From Ornithinibacillus halotolerans (GTDB lineage Bacteria > Bacillota > Bacilli > Bacillales > Amphibacillaceae), in contig NZ_BMEY01000010.1 in the NCBI RefSeq assembly GCF_014637405.1, forward strand, positions 1 to 64,000: a stretch of 64,000 nucleotides of DNA, given 5' to 3'. A program made the translations under genes and the position numbers. Numbering within the stretch: the stretch's first letter is position 1; each line of letters begins with the position of its first letter. The notes below the pieces were generated by a model. The model made no database searches, had not been told where the DNA came from, and saw only the letters and a program-made list of their open reading frames with translations. This document shows positions 33,997 to 42,444 of the stretch, in pieces.

Positions 33997-35097
33997 CTAC
34001 TCTTCATAAATTCCTTCTTGAATCTCATGATCGCTATTCCTTATATACTCTTTAACATTTCCATCTTCCAACCTTGAATACAGTGCATACTTAGTAACTT
34101 GATCATCCTCAAAAGTAAAATACAACTGATATAAAACAGATTGATTGCGTATAGCATCTGCTGCCACCGACACCAAGCTTGGAGTATAATCGCTACCAGA
34201 GGAAACTTCATCAAATAACCAAACTTCCTCTCCCTTTACGCTTCCCTTAAGTGTAGGTTCCCCAAAAAGTTCTATCGCTAATTCTTTCGTTAAACCTATT
34301 TGTGCATTCCATCTAATTGTTCGCCAAAATGCATCATCATCATTATATGTGTCATGACTCTCCCAAATTGTCATATATTGGTCATGTTCTGGATTCTGCA
34401 AATCCAAATGATACAATCGTGATTCTGTCACTCCACTAGATGTGTAGACAATCTGAATACTTACTACTGGTTCTCCCAAGCTTGGTGAAATATGCATAAC
34501 TTCGACATCATAATCTTTTACTTCACTATAGAAAGGAAGATTTTTTTCAAACCATAATTGTTCCTCATAATCACTTGAAAACATTGGGCTCAAGTACTTT
34601 TTAATAAGACCTTCATTTTTTGTTGATACAGCATGCAGATAAAAGATGATAACTTCTGCATATGCTTGTTTTGAATCACGGTAGTGTGCTAGTTTATTAA
34701 ATCCATCTATTAATTCTTGATATAGGGCTTCATATTTCGGATTCTCCAAGAATATCTCCTCTAATGTTGGTTCCTCTACTACTGTTGTTTCCTCTGGTTG
34801 AACATCTTCTTCTTCAGTCGGTATAATAACAGGATCTGGATCAACTGCTGGAATAGGATCAACCGCTGGATTTAGTTCAGTTTCTGTATTCCCCATTATC
34901 AATACCAATCCGGTTATTCCAACACCAACTATTAATAACAAAGTTAACAGTGCAGGAAAAACATGAATCCTTTTTCTCTTCTCGGGCTCTCTTACCCAAT
35001 TTAGAAAACGACAACTATCGGCGTGTTTTAACAATGTTTTTGTTCCAATACATTCGTCAAAAGCATGTTTTAAACTAGTCGATTTCATATTCTTCAA
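33997..35097 (-). CDS. Membrane protein paired with an ECF sigma factor; candidate anti-sigma factor
   Basis: The protein has about 366 residues from the TTG at 35097, placed eight bases after GGAGG. It has a cytoplasmic N terminus of about 45 residues with three Cys, one membrane segment (about 47-69), a Pro/Glu/Asp-rich linker (about 73-110) and an extracellular domain of about 250 residues. It overlaps the sigma gene by 23 bases. Topology and position fit an anti-sigma factor, although there is no HxxxCxxC zinc motif. The extracellular domain is not a family that I can name. The pair parallels the locus at 2704-5332. Confidence 0.7.
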   Translation of the reverse strand: MKNMKSTSLKHAFDECIGTKTLLKHADSCRFLNWVREPEKRKRIHVFPALLTLLLIVGVGITGLVLIMGNTETELNPAVDPIPAVDPDPVIIPTEEEDVQPEETTVVEEPTLEEIFLENPKYEALYQELIDGFNKLAHYRDSKQAYAEVIIFYLHAVSTKNEGLIKKYLSPMFSSDYEEQLWFEKNLPFYSEVKDYDVEVMHISPSLGEPVVSIQIVYTSSGVTESRLYHLDLQNPEHDQYMTIWESHDTYNDDDAFWRTIRWNAQIGLTKELAIELFGEPTLKGSVKGEEVWLFDEVSSGSDYTPSLVSVAADAIRNQSVLYQLYFTFEDDQVTKYALYSRLEDGNVKEYIRNSDHEIQEGIYEE

Positions 35098-35635
35098 GGT
35101 ATTCACCTCCAAGCTTTTCCCGAAGTTTTTTCTTTCCTCGCATAATACGCATCTTAACCGTGGACTCTGAAAGTCCTAACACATTACTAATCTGTTTAAT
35201 ACTCATCTCTTGATAAAAACGTAGAACAAATATCTCCCTATATTTAACTGATAAGGTTAAGATTGATTGAACGATTGCCTGTTGTTTCTCTTTTTCCATC
35301 ATTTCACTTTTAATTGATTTTACTGCCTCTCTATCAGCCATCCAATCTTGAAAGACTGTTAAGCGATGGATAGGCGATCTTAGATAATCTTTACATTTAT
35401 TAATTGCAACACGAAAAAGCCATGTCTTTAGCGAAGCCTTCCCAGAATAGAGTTCAAGGTTATGATATACCTTAATTAAAAACTCTTGGAATATATCATC
35501 TGTTGTTGCATAGTTTTTGACATAGGTAAAAATTAGACGCTTTATTTGCTCGCCATAGTTTTCAGTAATATATAAAACCGCATTCTCTCGAGACATACGA
35601 TGAATATCTATATCGTGTTCTAGATTTTCTAACAT
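35075..35635 (-). CDS. ECF RNA polymerase sigma factor
   Basis: The protein has 186 residues from the ATG at 35635 (GGGTGAGG upstream; a GTG nine bases earlier is possible). It has region 2 at about 22-90 (TDDIFQEFLIKVYHNL, ASLKTWLFRVAINKCKDYLRS in parts) and region 4 at about 125-178 (LSVKYREIFVLRFYQEMSI, GLSESTVKMRIMRGKKKL in parts). It belongs to the SigV/SigW/SigM-like envelope-stress group. A TGTGAC-17-CGTC promoter stands directly upstream, matching the SigX-type consensus, so the gene may be autoregulated. Confidence 0.9.
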   Translation of the reverse strand: MLENLEHDIDIHRMSRENAVLYITENYGEQIKRLIFTYVKNYATTDDIFQEFLIKVYHNLELYSGKASLKTWLFRVAINKCKDYLRSPIHRLTVFQDWMADREAVKSIKSEMMEKEKQQAIVQSILTLSVKYREIFVLRFYQEMSIKQISNVLGLSESTVKMRIMRGKKKLREKLGGEYLEEYEID

Positions 35636-35668
35636 TTCCCTCACCCACTTTTGTGGTGTTTTTAATTA

Positions 35669-35695
35669 GACGATGGTTCCCTTTAAATAGTCACA
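35669..35695 (-). promoter_or_regulatory. ECF-type promoter of the sigma gene
   Basis: On the minus strand TGTGAC (35695-35690) is followed after 17 bases by CGTC (35672-35669), continuing CGTCTAATT. This is close to the B. subtilis SigX consensus (TGTAAC, 17, CGAC or CGTC). The same CGTCTAATT precedes the first ECF gene. Confidence 0.6.
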
Positions 35696-35768
35696 TATAA
35701 AACATATTCGACAAAAGTTTTTAATTTCCTATTCTTTCTTAAGGAAACTGTATCTATCATAATAAAAA

Positions 35769-35811
35769 CCCAATGGAGAAGTTTCCTAAATTTAGAAACT
35801 TCTCCATTGGG
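35769..35811. terminator. Strong hairpin terminator of the P450 gene
   Basis: CCCAATGGAGAAGTTTC and GAAACTTCTCCATTGGG form a perfect 17-bp stem with a nine-base loop. On the minus strand it is followed by a T run (TTTTTATTATG). Confidence 0.92.
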
Positions 35812-35826
35812 CTTTGTTGTCTCTAT

Positions 35827-37089
35827 TTACTTTATAACCTTTATATCACTTATCACAAACCTACTCTTTGGTAAACTTGGAAATCGAATCATACTATATG
35901 TTAAATTTTGTTTAGGAACTTGATAGTCAATTGTATGGATAAGACATTGAGTTGCTACCTTCATTAACTCAATCGTCATCCACTCCCCTGGACAGCGGTG
36001 TCCTCGGTAATAATCTCCCCCACCTTGAGGAATGAAGTCATAGAAGTTCTCCTCGCGTTTCTTAAATCTCTCCGGTATAAATCGGTATGGTTCCTCCCAT
36101 AAGTCAGGATGGTGATTTGTTCCGTATATATCAAGTAAAACTAAATTACCTTTTCGAAAGTCATGCCCATTCCAAAGAAAATCCTCACTAACTTTTGCCA
36201 TCAACATCGGAAAGAAAGGGTAAAATCTTCGTACCTCTTGCACAAAATAGTCGGTATACTCTTCTCCTCCCATTTGTAATTTTTCCTTTTCTTGAGGATG
36301 TTCATGCAATGCCAAAGCAATAAAAGTAATATAGACAGAAATGGCAACAATTGGTCTTAATATATTCAGTAGTTCAACAGCAACTATCTGTTCATTTAGC
36401 AACTTTCCGTCTTTATCCTGGTACCATGCCATTATGTATAGGGGTGTGTCCTTTGGAGCAATAATTTCTCCATTCCTCACTTCCCTAATAAGTCTTCGCA
36501 ACCAATTCTCTACAATGTTTCTAGCTGTTCGTCCTTTCCAATGTCTAACACCAATCGCACCTGCACTATCAAATATCCCCTCTAATTCATTTGCTCGTTT
36601 AGGTACATCCTCATCTGCTAGTTGTATCCCTGTCCACTCACAAGCAACCTTCGTTAATATGTGTACTATTTCTTCATATAAAATAACATTACGTTTCTTG
36701 GACCATTCTGCCATTTCTTGCTCTAATTGTTGACCAAATAACTCTGTAATGTCTTGCAGTCTTTCCTTAGTCATTAACGACATAAATAATTCTTTTCGAT
36801 GTCTATGTGGCTCTCCATCTACTGTTTGAATCGCTTGCTCTCCAAATAATGTTTGCCGTATCCGCTTCGGCGCAGCACCTTTACGCGTTATTTTCTTAGT
36901 ATCATAAAAAGTCTTTACCGCTTCTTCTCCTGCAATACATATTGCCTTTTGTCCGCCCAGCACTCTTGTTTCAAAGATATCACGACCAAACTTTTCTCTT
37001 CTGTTTGATATGTATTGATAACCTTCTAATAATAGCTTTATTGAATTATCAATGCCCCTATCTTTCGGAATTTCTTCACGATATGGCAT
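35827..37089 (-). CDS. cypC: CYP152 family cytochrome P450 (fatty-acid peroxygenase)
   Basis: The protein has 420 residues from the ATG at 37089 (GGGTGA upstream) and closely resembles B. subtilis YbdT/CypC (P450 BS-beta). It has LLEGYQYI, KVFYDT-like and RKELFMSLMT segments. The helix-I segment is RPIVAIS, with the Arg-Pro that binds the fatty-acid carboxylate in place of the usual acid-alcohol pair. The heme-binding stretch is GHRCPGEW, preceded by FIPQGGGD. Such enzymes hydroxylate long-chain fatty acids at the alpha or beta carbon using hydrogen peroxide. The divergent TetR gene 124 bases away may control it. Confidence 0.93.
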   Translation of the reverse strand: MPYREEIPKDRGIDNSIKLLLEGYQYISNRREKFGRDIFETRVLGGQKAICIAGEEAVKTFYDTKKITRKGAAPKRIRQTLFGEQAIQTVDGEPHRHRKELFMSLMTKERLQDITELFGQQLEQEMAEWSKKRNVILYEEIVHILTKVACEWTGIQLADEDVPKRANELEGIFDSAGAIGVRHWKGRTARNIVENWLRRLIREVRNGEIIAPKDTPLYIMAWYQDKDGKLLNEQIVAVELLNILRPIVAISVYITFIALALHEHPQEKEKLQMGGEEYTDYFVQEVRRFYPFFPMLMAKVSEDFLWNGHDFRKGNLVLLDIYGTNHHPDLWEEPYRFIPERFKKREENFYDFIPQGGGDYYRGHRCPGEWMTIELMKVATQCLIHTIDYQVPKQNLTYSMIRFPSLPKSRFVISDIKVIK

Positions 37090-37212
37090 GTCTATCACCC
37101 GCTTCTATTTTATATTCGTCCAAGTATAGTCTGTTGTATAGCTGCAACCTTTATACGCTTCCTTTTTACTCTTTACGAGTCAACCTTTATAATAAAGAAC
37201 GAGGTGAATAAC

Positions 37213-37782
37213 ATGGCACGAGAGCGAAAGTTTTCAAATGAAGAGCTTTATCAAACAACAAAGCAATTACTATTACAATACGGGTACGAGGGTTACACTA
37301 TAACACTTCTAGCTAATCAGTTAGATGTTTCTAGAGCAGCTATTTATAAATATTATGATAATAAAGAAGAACTGCTTAGTGAATATATGGTATATGAATT
37401 TGAATCATTCTTATCCAAACTGGAAAAGATTAGTGAAGAGAAGACATTCTCTGATCAGTTTAATGCATTATTTGCCTTTATTTTCAATGATATGAGTCTT
37501 TACCAATTACGAGAAATGGGGATGCAAATCCCAACAGTAAACAAAACAATCGCAAAAAACAAACAAAAATTAAGTGAAATTCACAAAATATTATATACTT
37601 CTTTAGAGGAGTTCATACAATTAGGAAAGCAGGAAAAAGTGATACGTGAAGATATTCCAAGTAATATCGTATTAGGATTAATTTTTCAAACTGTTAATAT
37701 CCCTAATACAGAAGGGATGCCTCACCAATTATGGGTAGAGAAAATTAAAGAAGTTGTTTGTCACGGATTGTTCGCAATTTAA
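37213..37782 (+). CDS. TetR family transcriptional regulator
   Basis: The protein has 189 residues from the ATG at 37213 with GAGGTG upstream. The helix-turn-helix is at about 10-55 (YGYEGYTITLLANQLDVSRAAIYKYYDNKEELL, core SRAAIYKYYDNKEEL). It is divergent from the CYP152 gene and precedes the MMPL exporter. A perfect 14-bp palindrome just before the exporter gene is a plausible binding site. The ligand may be a fatty acid or lipid, judged from the neighbours only. Confidence 0.88.
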   Translation: MARERKFSNEELYQTTKQLLLQYGYEGYTITLLANQLDVSRAAIYKYYDNKEELLSEYMVYEFESFLSKLEKISEEKTFSDQFNALFAFIFNDMSLYQLREMGMQIPTVNKTIAKNKQKLSEIHKILYTSLEEFIQLGKQEKVIREDIPSNIVLGLIFQTVNIPNTEGMPHQLWVEKIKEVVCHGLFAI

Positions 37783-37785
37783 TAA

Positions 37786-37835
37786 TTGACACCATCGTAA
37801 CCTTCAAGCAATAATAAAATGACGGATTAATCCGT
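37786..37835 (+). promoter_or_regulatory. Promoter and palindromic site before the MMPL gene
   Basis: TTGACA (37786-37791), 18 bases, AATAAT (37810-37815), then the perfect palindrome ACGGATTAATCCGT (37822-37835) at the expected start of transcription. The palindrome is followed by TACTTTTTTT, so it could instead serve as a short terminator of the TetR gene. Confidence 0.6.
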
Positions 37836-37887
37836 TACTTTTTTTAGTATAGTTACACATTCGTCACTTTAAGAAAGGAAAATGTTA

Positions 37888-39990
37888 ATGAAAAATATAA
37901 TACATCAAATTACAGACCGTGTATCCACAAAAAAAGGGATGTGGATTACGTTAAGTATATGGCTACTAGCAATGATCACCTTAACTATGGCCGTTCCAAG
38001 TGTTCGGGATTACCAAGTAACATCGATCGATTCTTTACCGGAAGATATGCAGTCTGTTGTCGCTAACGAAAAATTGGCAGAGTACTTCGGTGATAGCGAA
38101 CTACTACCAGCAATACTAGTGCTCCAATCTAAAGATGAAGTTCTATTAGATGATTTAGTAACCATTACAGATAATATTGTCAAAGAAGATATTGCTGGTT
38201 TAAAAGAAATTGTTCCTATGGGAAAACTTCCAGAACCTGCTACGAATGCCTTTTTCTCTGAAGATCGTTCCACAGCTATTATCCCAGCAAACTTAGACGC
38301 CAATCTGGATACGAAAGAAGTTAAAAAAGTTCTAGCAAATATTAATGAAGTAATAAATGAGCATACAGATCTGTCTGTATCTATTACTGGTCCTGCTGGG
38401 ATTGCAGTAGATACAACCGATTTATTTTTACGAGCTGATATTGTCTTACTTCTTTCGACCGTTGGAATTATTCTTGTACTTTTAATTGTGATTTATCGTT
38501 CACCATTGATTGCTCTAATCCCACTATTAGCAGCTGTTTTCGTCTACCAAATCGTCACACAATTACTTGGTTTATTTGGTAAGGCTGGACTGCTAATGAG
38601 TTCTCAGTCTGTCTCTATTATGTCTGTACTATTATTTGCGGCTGTAATTGACTATTCTTTATTTGTTTTCTCAAGATTTAAAGAGGAACTGAAACAGCAT
38701 GATGATAAACATACAGCAATGAAATTAGCGATGAGAGGGGTTGGCCTACCGGTCTTTTATGCTGGTGGTACGATTTTCTTGGCGATGATTATTTTATTCT
38801 TCGCTGAACTAGGTGATTATAAAAACTTCGCACCTATATTTGGAACAGCTTTAATCGTTATCATGTTGGCATCCATTACTCTTGTACCTGCTTTATTTAC
38901 GATTTTTGGAAGAAAATCATTTTGGCCAGTTATTCCAAAAGTTGGCGATACGGTAGTAAAGCCAAGTTCAATTTGGAGTAAAGTAGGAAAATTTGTTACG
39001 AGAAAACCGATTTTATCACTAGCTATTGTTGGGATTTTTATCCTAGCGAGTGCTGCTTATAATGTAAACTTAAAATATGAATTTGATTTAATTAAATCGT
39101 TCCCTGATGATATGCCATCTAGAGTTGGTTATGAAATATTAGAGGATAAATTTGCACCTGGAGAACTTGCACCAACAACTGTTTTAGTTGAATCTAAAAA
39201 AGTGTTATCCGAAGAAAATCAGAATGCAATGTTAGATGAACTTCTTAAACAAGAACACGTTAGCACTGTAAGAATAGAGAACTTAACTGAAGACCAAAAA
39301 GTGGTATCTTATAGTCTTACATTTGATAATAGTCCATATCACTTGGACTCCATTAATGCTTTGGAATATATGCAAGAGAAGTCACAAGATATACTAAATA
39401 CGAGTAATATTAATGGCGAGATCTACTTTGCCGGCGAAACAGCCTCTTCGCTTGATGACCGTAATACAAACAATCGTGACTTAGTTGTTATTGTATTATT
39501 GGAAGTACTATTAATATTTATTATGCTCATCTTCCTAACAAAGTCCTTTAAAATGCCGGTGTATATGATGGGTACAATCATTGTCTCCTTCTTTGCCGCA
39601 TTAGGATTAGGGATGTTCTTAACGAATCTATTCTTTGATATAGACACAATTAGTAACCGAGTACCAGTCTATGCCTTTATATTCTTAGTAGCACTAGGAA
39701 TAGATTACAACATTATTCTAGTGTCACGATATATCGAGGAAAGAAAACACCACTCTGTCAAAAAAGCAACGGAGATTGCTGTAGCTAATACTGGTGGGGT
39801 TATCTCTTCTGCGGGGATCATTTTAGCAGCTACCTTTGCTGTATTGATGACACAACCAATTCAACTACTATTTGTATTTGGGTTTATAGTAGCAATTGGA
39901 ATATTAATTGATACGTTCTTAATTAGGGGCGTACTATTACCAAGTTTAATTGTGTTGTTGGAAAAAGATAAACAAAAAGATCAAGCTTAA
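37888..39990 (+). CDS. MMPL/RND family exporter
   Basis: The protein has about 700 residues. I take the second ATG (37888), which lies at a better distance from AAAGGA than the first at 37882. It has two MMPL halves, each with one membrane segment, an extracellular domain (about 35-170 and 385-535) and five further segments, 12 in total. Motifs include VIDYSLFVFSRFKEEL and GIDYNIILVSRYIEER, carrying the conserved Asp-Tyr of the proton-relay segment. It resembles B. subtilis YdfJ and mycobacterial MmpL lipid or drug exporters. Its placement after TetR and beside a fatty-acid hydroxylase suggests a lipid or amphiphile substrate. Confidence 0.9.
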   Translation: MKNIIHQITDRVSTKKGMWITLSIWLLAMITLTMAVPSVRDYQVTSIDSLPEDMQSVVANEKLAEYFGDSELLPAILVLQSKDEVLLDDLVTITDNIVKEDIAGLKEIVPMGKLPEPATNAFFSEDRSTAIIPANLDANLDTKEVKKVLANINEVINEHTDLSVSITGPAGIAVDTTDLFLRADIVLLLSTVGIILVLLIVIYRSPLIALIPLLAAVFVYQIVTQLLGLFGKAGLLMSSQSVSIMSVLLFAAVIDYSLFVFSRFKEELKQHDDKHTAMKLAMRGVGLPVFYAGGTIFLAMIILFFAELGDYKNFAPIFGTALIVIMLASITLVPALFTIFGRKSFWPVIPKVGDTVVKPSSIWSKVGKFVTRKPILSLAIVGIFILASAAYNVNLKYEFDLIKSFPDDMPSRVGYEILEDKFAPGELAPTTVLVESKKVLSEENQNAMLDELLKQEHVSTVRIENLTEDQKVVSYSLTFDNSPYHLDSINALEYMQEKSQDILNTSNINGEIYFAGETASSLDDRNTNNRDLVVIVLLEVLLIFIMLIFLTKSFKMPVYMMGTIIVSFFAALGLGMFLTNLFFDIDTISNRVPVYAFIFLVALGIDYNIILVSRYIEERKHHSVKKATEIAVANTGGVISSAGIILAATFAVLMTQPIQLLFVFGFIVAIGILIDTFLIRGVLLPSLIVLLEKDKQKDQA

Positions 39991-39993
39991 AGA

Positions 39994-40029
39994 AAATAAC
40001 CTGAAGGGATTCTTTCCTTCAGGTTATTT
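39994..40029. terminator. Bidirectional terminator
   Basis: AAATAACCTGAAGG and CCTTCAGGTTATTT form a perfect 14-bp stem between the convergent MMPL and XRE-TPR genes. Confidence 0.9.
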
Positions 40030-41307
40030 CATTTGTTGAGCATCCCGCAGTACATTTACGGCAAAATGGTAGTAAGCACTATGAGGATATTCCTTTAATC
40101 CAGAAACTCCTTCTTTTGCTAATTGAATTGCCTTTTCCTTTTCACCCAACTGCATACTGCAAAGAGCCTGGTAAGATTTACTAACAACACGTAACCCAAC
40201 ATCCAGTGGATGTATTTCTCCATTATACGTTTCCATTAAATCTTTAAATAATGGTAAAGCCTTATGGGGTTCGTTTATTTTTGTATAACATCTCGCTTTT
40301 AAATCAGATAACGTGTCCACTATCCTTTTATTCAGCACTTCACTATATGGCTTAAATGACGGAATTTCTTTTTCAAAGTTTTCAATCATTTCTAATGCCT
40401 TTATAGGTTTATCCTCAAAAAACTCCATATAATGAATCATTGTCATTTCTTTGTCTATTAACATATTGTCATTTTTTATTATCTCGAAAAACTTATTAAT
40501 TTTATCTACATACTTTCTTGCTTCTTCATAATCGTTTTCCTGGTAATATAACATTGCACCAACATTATGAATCATATAAAACTCATTTAACATCATATGC
40601 TTATTCGAAAAGGCAATCACTTCATCTAGTAATTTATAAATCTCATCAACTTTTCCGAGAGCAGCAAGACTGTATATCCTTAACATTTTTAAGTTAATCA
40701 TACTATTTATCGTATCAAAGCTATCCACTGACTTAACAGTCTGCAAGCTCTCTTCCACCATTTCTATAGTTCTATGGTAATTTCCTTTTCCATGTTCAAT
40801 AATAGCTAAAGAAACTTTGATTCCTAAAGCTTTACTTTCCATCTGCAGATCTTCATAAATATCTAAAGCCTTGTTATAATGCAATATTCTGTCATTGTCT
40901 TGAATTTTGTCGAATTCTTCCTTATAAAGAAGAAATAAAGTGTGCAAGCAATAGGCATACATACTATAAATTCGCGCCGATTCGACATTATGGCTTAAAT
41001 TTGGGAAAAGTGTTTGGATTTGTTGAATAACATCAAGTAAAGAATCTAAATCTAAACGGGTACTTATGATTTCTTTTATTCTAGTAATTTCACTACGTAG
41101 TTCTTCTCTGCTAACGCCACCTAATAAATCTGTAATTTCCACATCTAAAACTTTTGCAATATGCTCTAAATTCTCAGCAGACGGTTTAGATTTCCCATTT
41201 TCTATTAAGCTGACCATAGCAGCAGACATCTTATCCTGAGCAACTTGGGCTAAAGTTAACTTCTTTTCTTTCCTCAACTTCTTAATTCTCTCTCCAACTG
41301 AACTCAT
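40024..41307 (-). CDS. XRE-type regulator with TPR domain
   Basis: This 427-residue protein has an N-terminal XRE helix-turn-helix (about 1-65: IKKLRKEKKLTLAQVAQ, MVSLIENGKSKPSAENLEHIA in parts) followed by TPR-like helical repeats to the end. The architecture is that of RRNPP-like regulators (PlcR, Rgg), which bind small peptides, and of related non-peptide regulators in Bacillus. No signal-peptide gene is visible beside it. It is divergent from the ABC exporter at 41461, with two copies of a palindrome in the shared region, and probably controls it. Confidence 0.85.
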   Translation of the reverse strand: MSSVGERIKKLRKEKKLTLAQVAQDKMSAAMVSLIENGKSKPSAENLEHIAKVLDVEITDLLGGVSREELRSEITRIKEIISTRLDLDSLLDVIQQIQTLFPNLSHNVESARIYSMYAYCLHTLFLLYKEEFDKIQDNDRILHYNKALDIYEDLQMESKALGIKVSLAIIEHGKGNYHRTIEMVEESLQTVKSVDSFDTINSMINLKMLRIYSLAALGKVDEIYKLLDEVIAFSNKHMMLNEFYMIHNVGAMLYYQENDYEEARKYVDKINKFFEIIKNDNMLIDKEMTMIHYMEFFEDKPIKALEMIENFEKEIPSFKPYSEVLNKRIVDTLSDLKARCYTKINEPHKALPLFKDLMETYNGEIHPLDVGLRVVSKSYQALCSMQLGEKEKAIQLAKEGVSGLKEYPHSAYYHFAVNVLRDAQQMK

Positions 41308-41350
41308 AACGATCCCTCTTTGTTATTTATTAACTTTAGTATACCTCATC

Positions 41351-41425
41351 TTAAATATATTTAAAATAATTTCAATAAAATTTAAATAACTGTTGACATC
41401 TGAATAATTTTTAAATATATTTAAA
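41351..41425 (+). promoter_or_regulatory. Divergent control region with two palindromes over the ABC promoter
   Basis: TTGACA (41393-41398) is followed after 17 bases by TATATT (41416-41421). The palindrome TTTAAATATATTTAAA (41410-41425) covers this -10. A second copy, TTAAATATATTTAAA, lies at 41351-41365, about 60 bp away (roughly six helical turns), toward the regulator gene. Both are likely operators, though AT-richness lowers certainty. Confidence 0.65.
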
Positions 41426-41460
41426 TTAATAATTAAATAAATTTAAAAAGGAGTTTTGTT

Positions 41461-42444
41461 ATGAAACCAATTATAGAAGTTTCAAATCTTCACAAGACCT
41501 ATAAGAAAAGAAAATCAACGGAGTCGGTTACTGCAGTAAATAACGTATCTTTTACGGTTCACCAAGGAGAGATTCTAGGTCTACTTGGCCCAAACGGAGC
41601 AGGAAAATCAACAACGATTAAAATGATCTGTGGACTAATCAAACCAGATGAAGGAAACATCACGATAAAGGGTATCGATAACCAAAATAAACGACTAAAA
41701 GCATTAAATCATATTAGTGCTGTTCTAGAAGGTAATCGCAATATCTATTGGCGATTAACCGTACGGGAGAACTTAGAGTACTTTGCAGGGAATAGAGGAA
41801 AATCCCGAAGAGAAGTAGCTTCAAAAATTGATGACTTATTGGAGAAGTTCAAATTAAAAGAAAAGGAAAACGAACTTGTTAATCGTTTATCTAGAGGGAT
41901 GCAGCAGAAACTGGCCATTGCAGTAGCGATGTTAGCCGAAACAGAAGTTATCTTACTAGATGAACCAACATTAGGTATTGATGTGGAGACCGGTTACGAA
42001 GTGCGTGAGTTATTACGCAATATTGCTAAAGAATATAATCGAACCATTATTATTAGTTCACATGATATGGACGTTATCCAAGATTTATGTGACCGGACTA
42101 TAATCATTAATAATGGAAAGGTTGTCACAAATGACCGGGTAGAAAATTTACTTCGATTGTTTGAAGTTAGGTCCTATACGATTACATTCGAAAACCAACT
42201 AAGTAATAAACAACTCTTTCAATTACAGCAGAAATTTCCTCAACTTGATTACACACCAGACACTTTACAACCAAAACTAGAAGTAAACCTCTCTAATAGC
42301 AACGAAATTTATGAGCTATTCGATATTCTTCATCAAGAACAAACACCTATTGAAACCATCGATCGAAAAACGATCAATTTTGAAGAAGTCTTTTTAAAAA
42401 TTGTTAAGGGGGAATCTAGTCATGAATTGGTTCAATCTAATTAA
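41461..42444 (+). CDS. ABC transporter ATP-binding protein
   Basis: This 327-residue ATPase has Walker A GPNGAGKSTT (about 43-52), signature LSRGMQQKLAIA (about 143-154), Walker B VILLDEPTLGIDV and switch SSHDMD. A C-terminal extension of about 85 residues follows, as in exporters of the DrrA/CcmA group. The ATG has AAAAAGGAG upstream. The permease gene overlaps it by 23 bases. It is probably controlled by the divergent XRE-TPR regulator. Confidence 0.92.
   Translation: MKPIIEVSNLHKTYKKRKSTESVTAVNNVSFTVHQGEILGLLGPNGAGKSTTIKMICGLIKPDEGNITIKGIDNQNKRLKALNHISAVLEGNRNIYWRLTVRENLEYFAGNRGKSRREVASKIDDLLEKFKLKEKENELVNRLSRGMQQKLAIAVAMLAETEVILLDEPTLGIDVETGYEVRELLRNIAKEYNRTIIISSHDMDVIQDLCDRTIIINNGKVVTNDRVENLLRLFEVRSYTITFENQLSNKQLFQLQQKFPQLDYTPDTLQPKLEVNLSNSNEIYELFDILHQEQTPIETIDRKTINFEEVFLKIVKGESSHELVQSN

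Noticed and set aside
33997-35097. Classical zinc-binding anti-sigma domain in the second sigma partner
   Set aside because: Cysteines are present in the N terminus, but the HxxxCxxC arrangement is absent.
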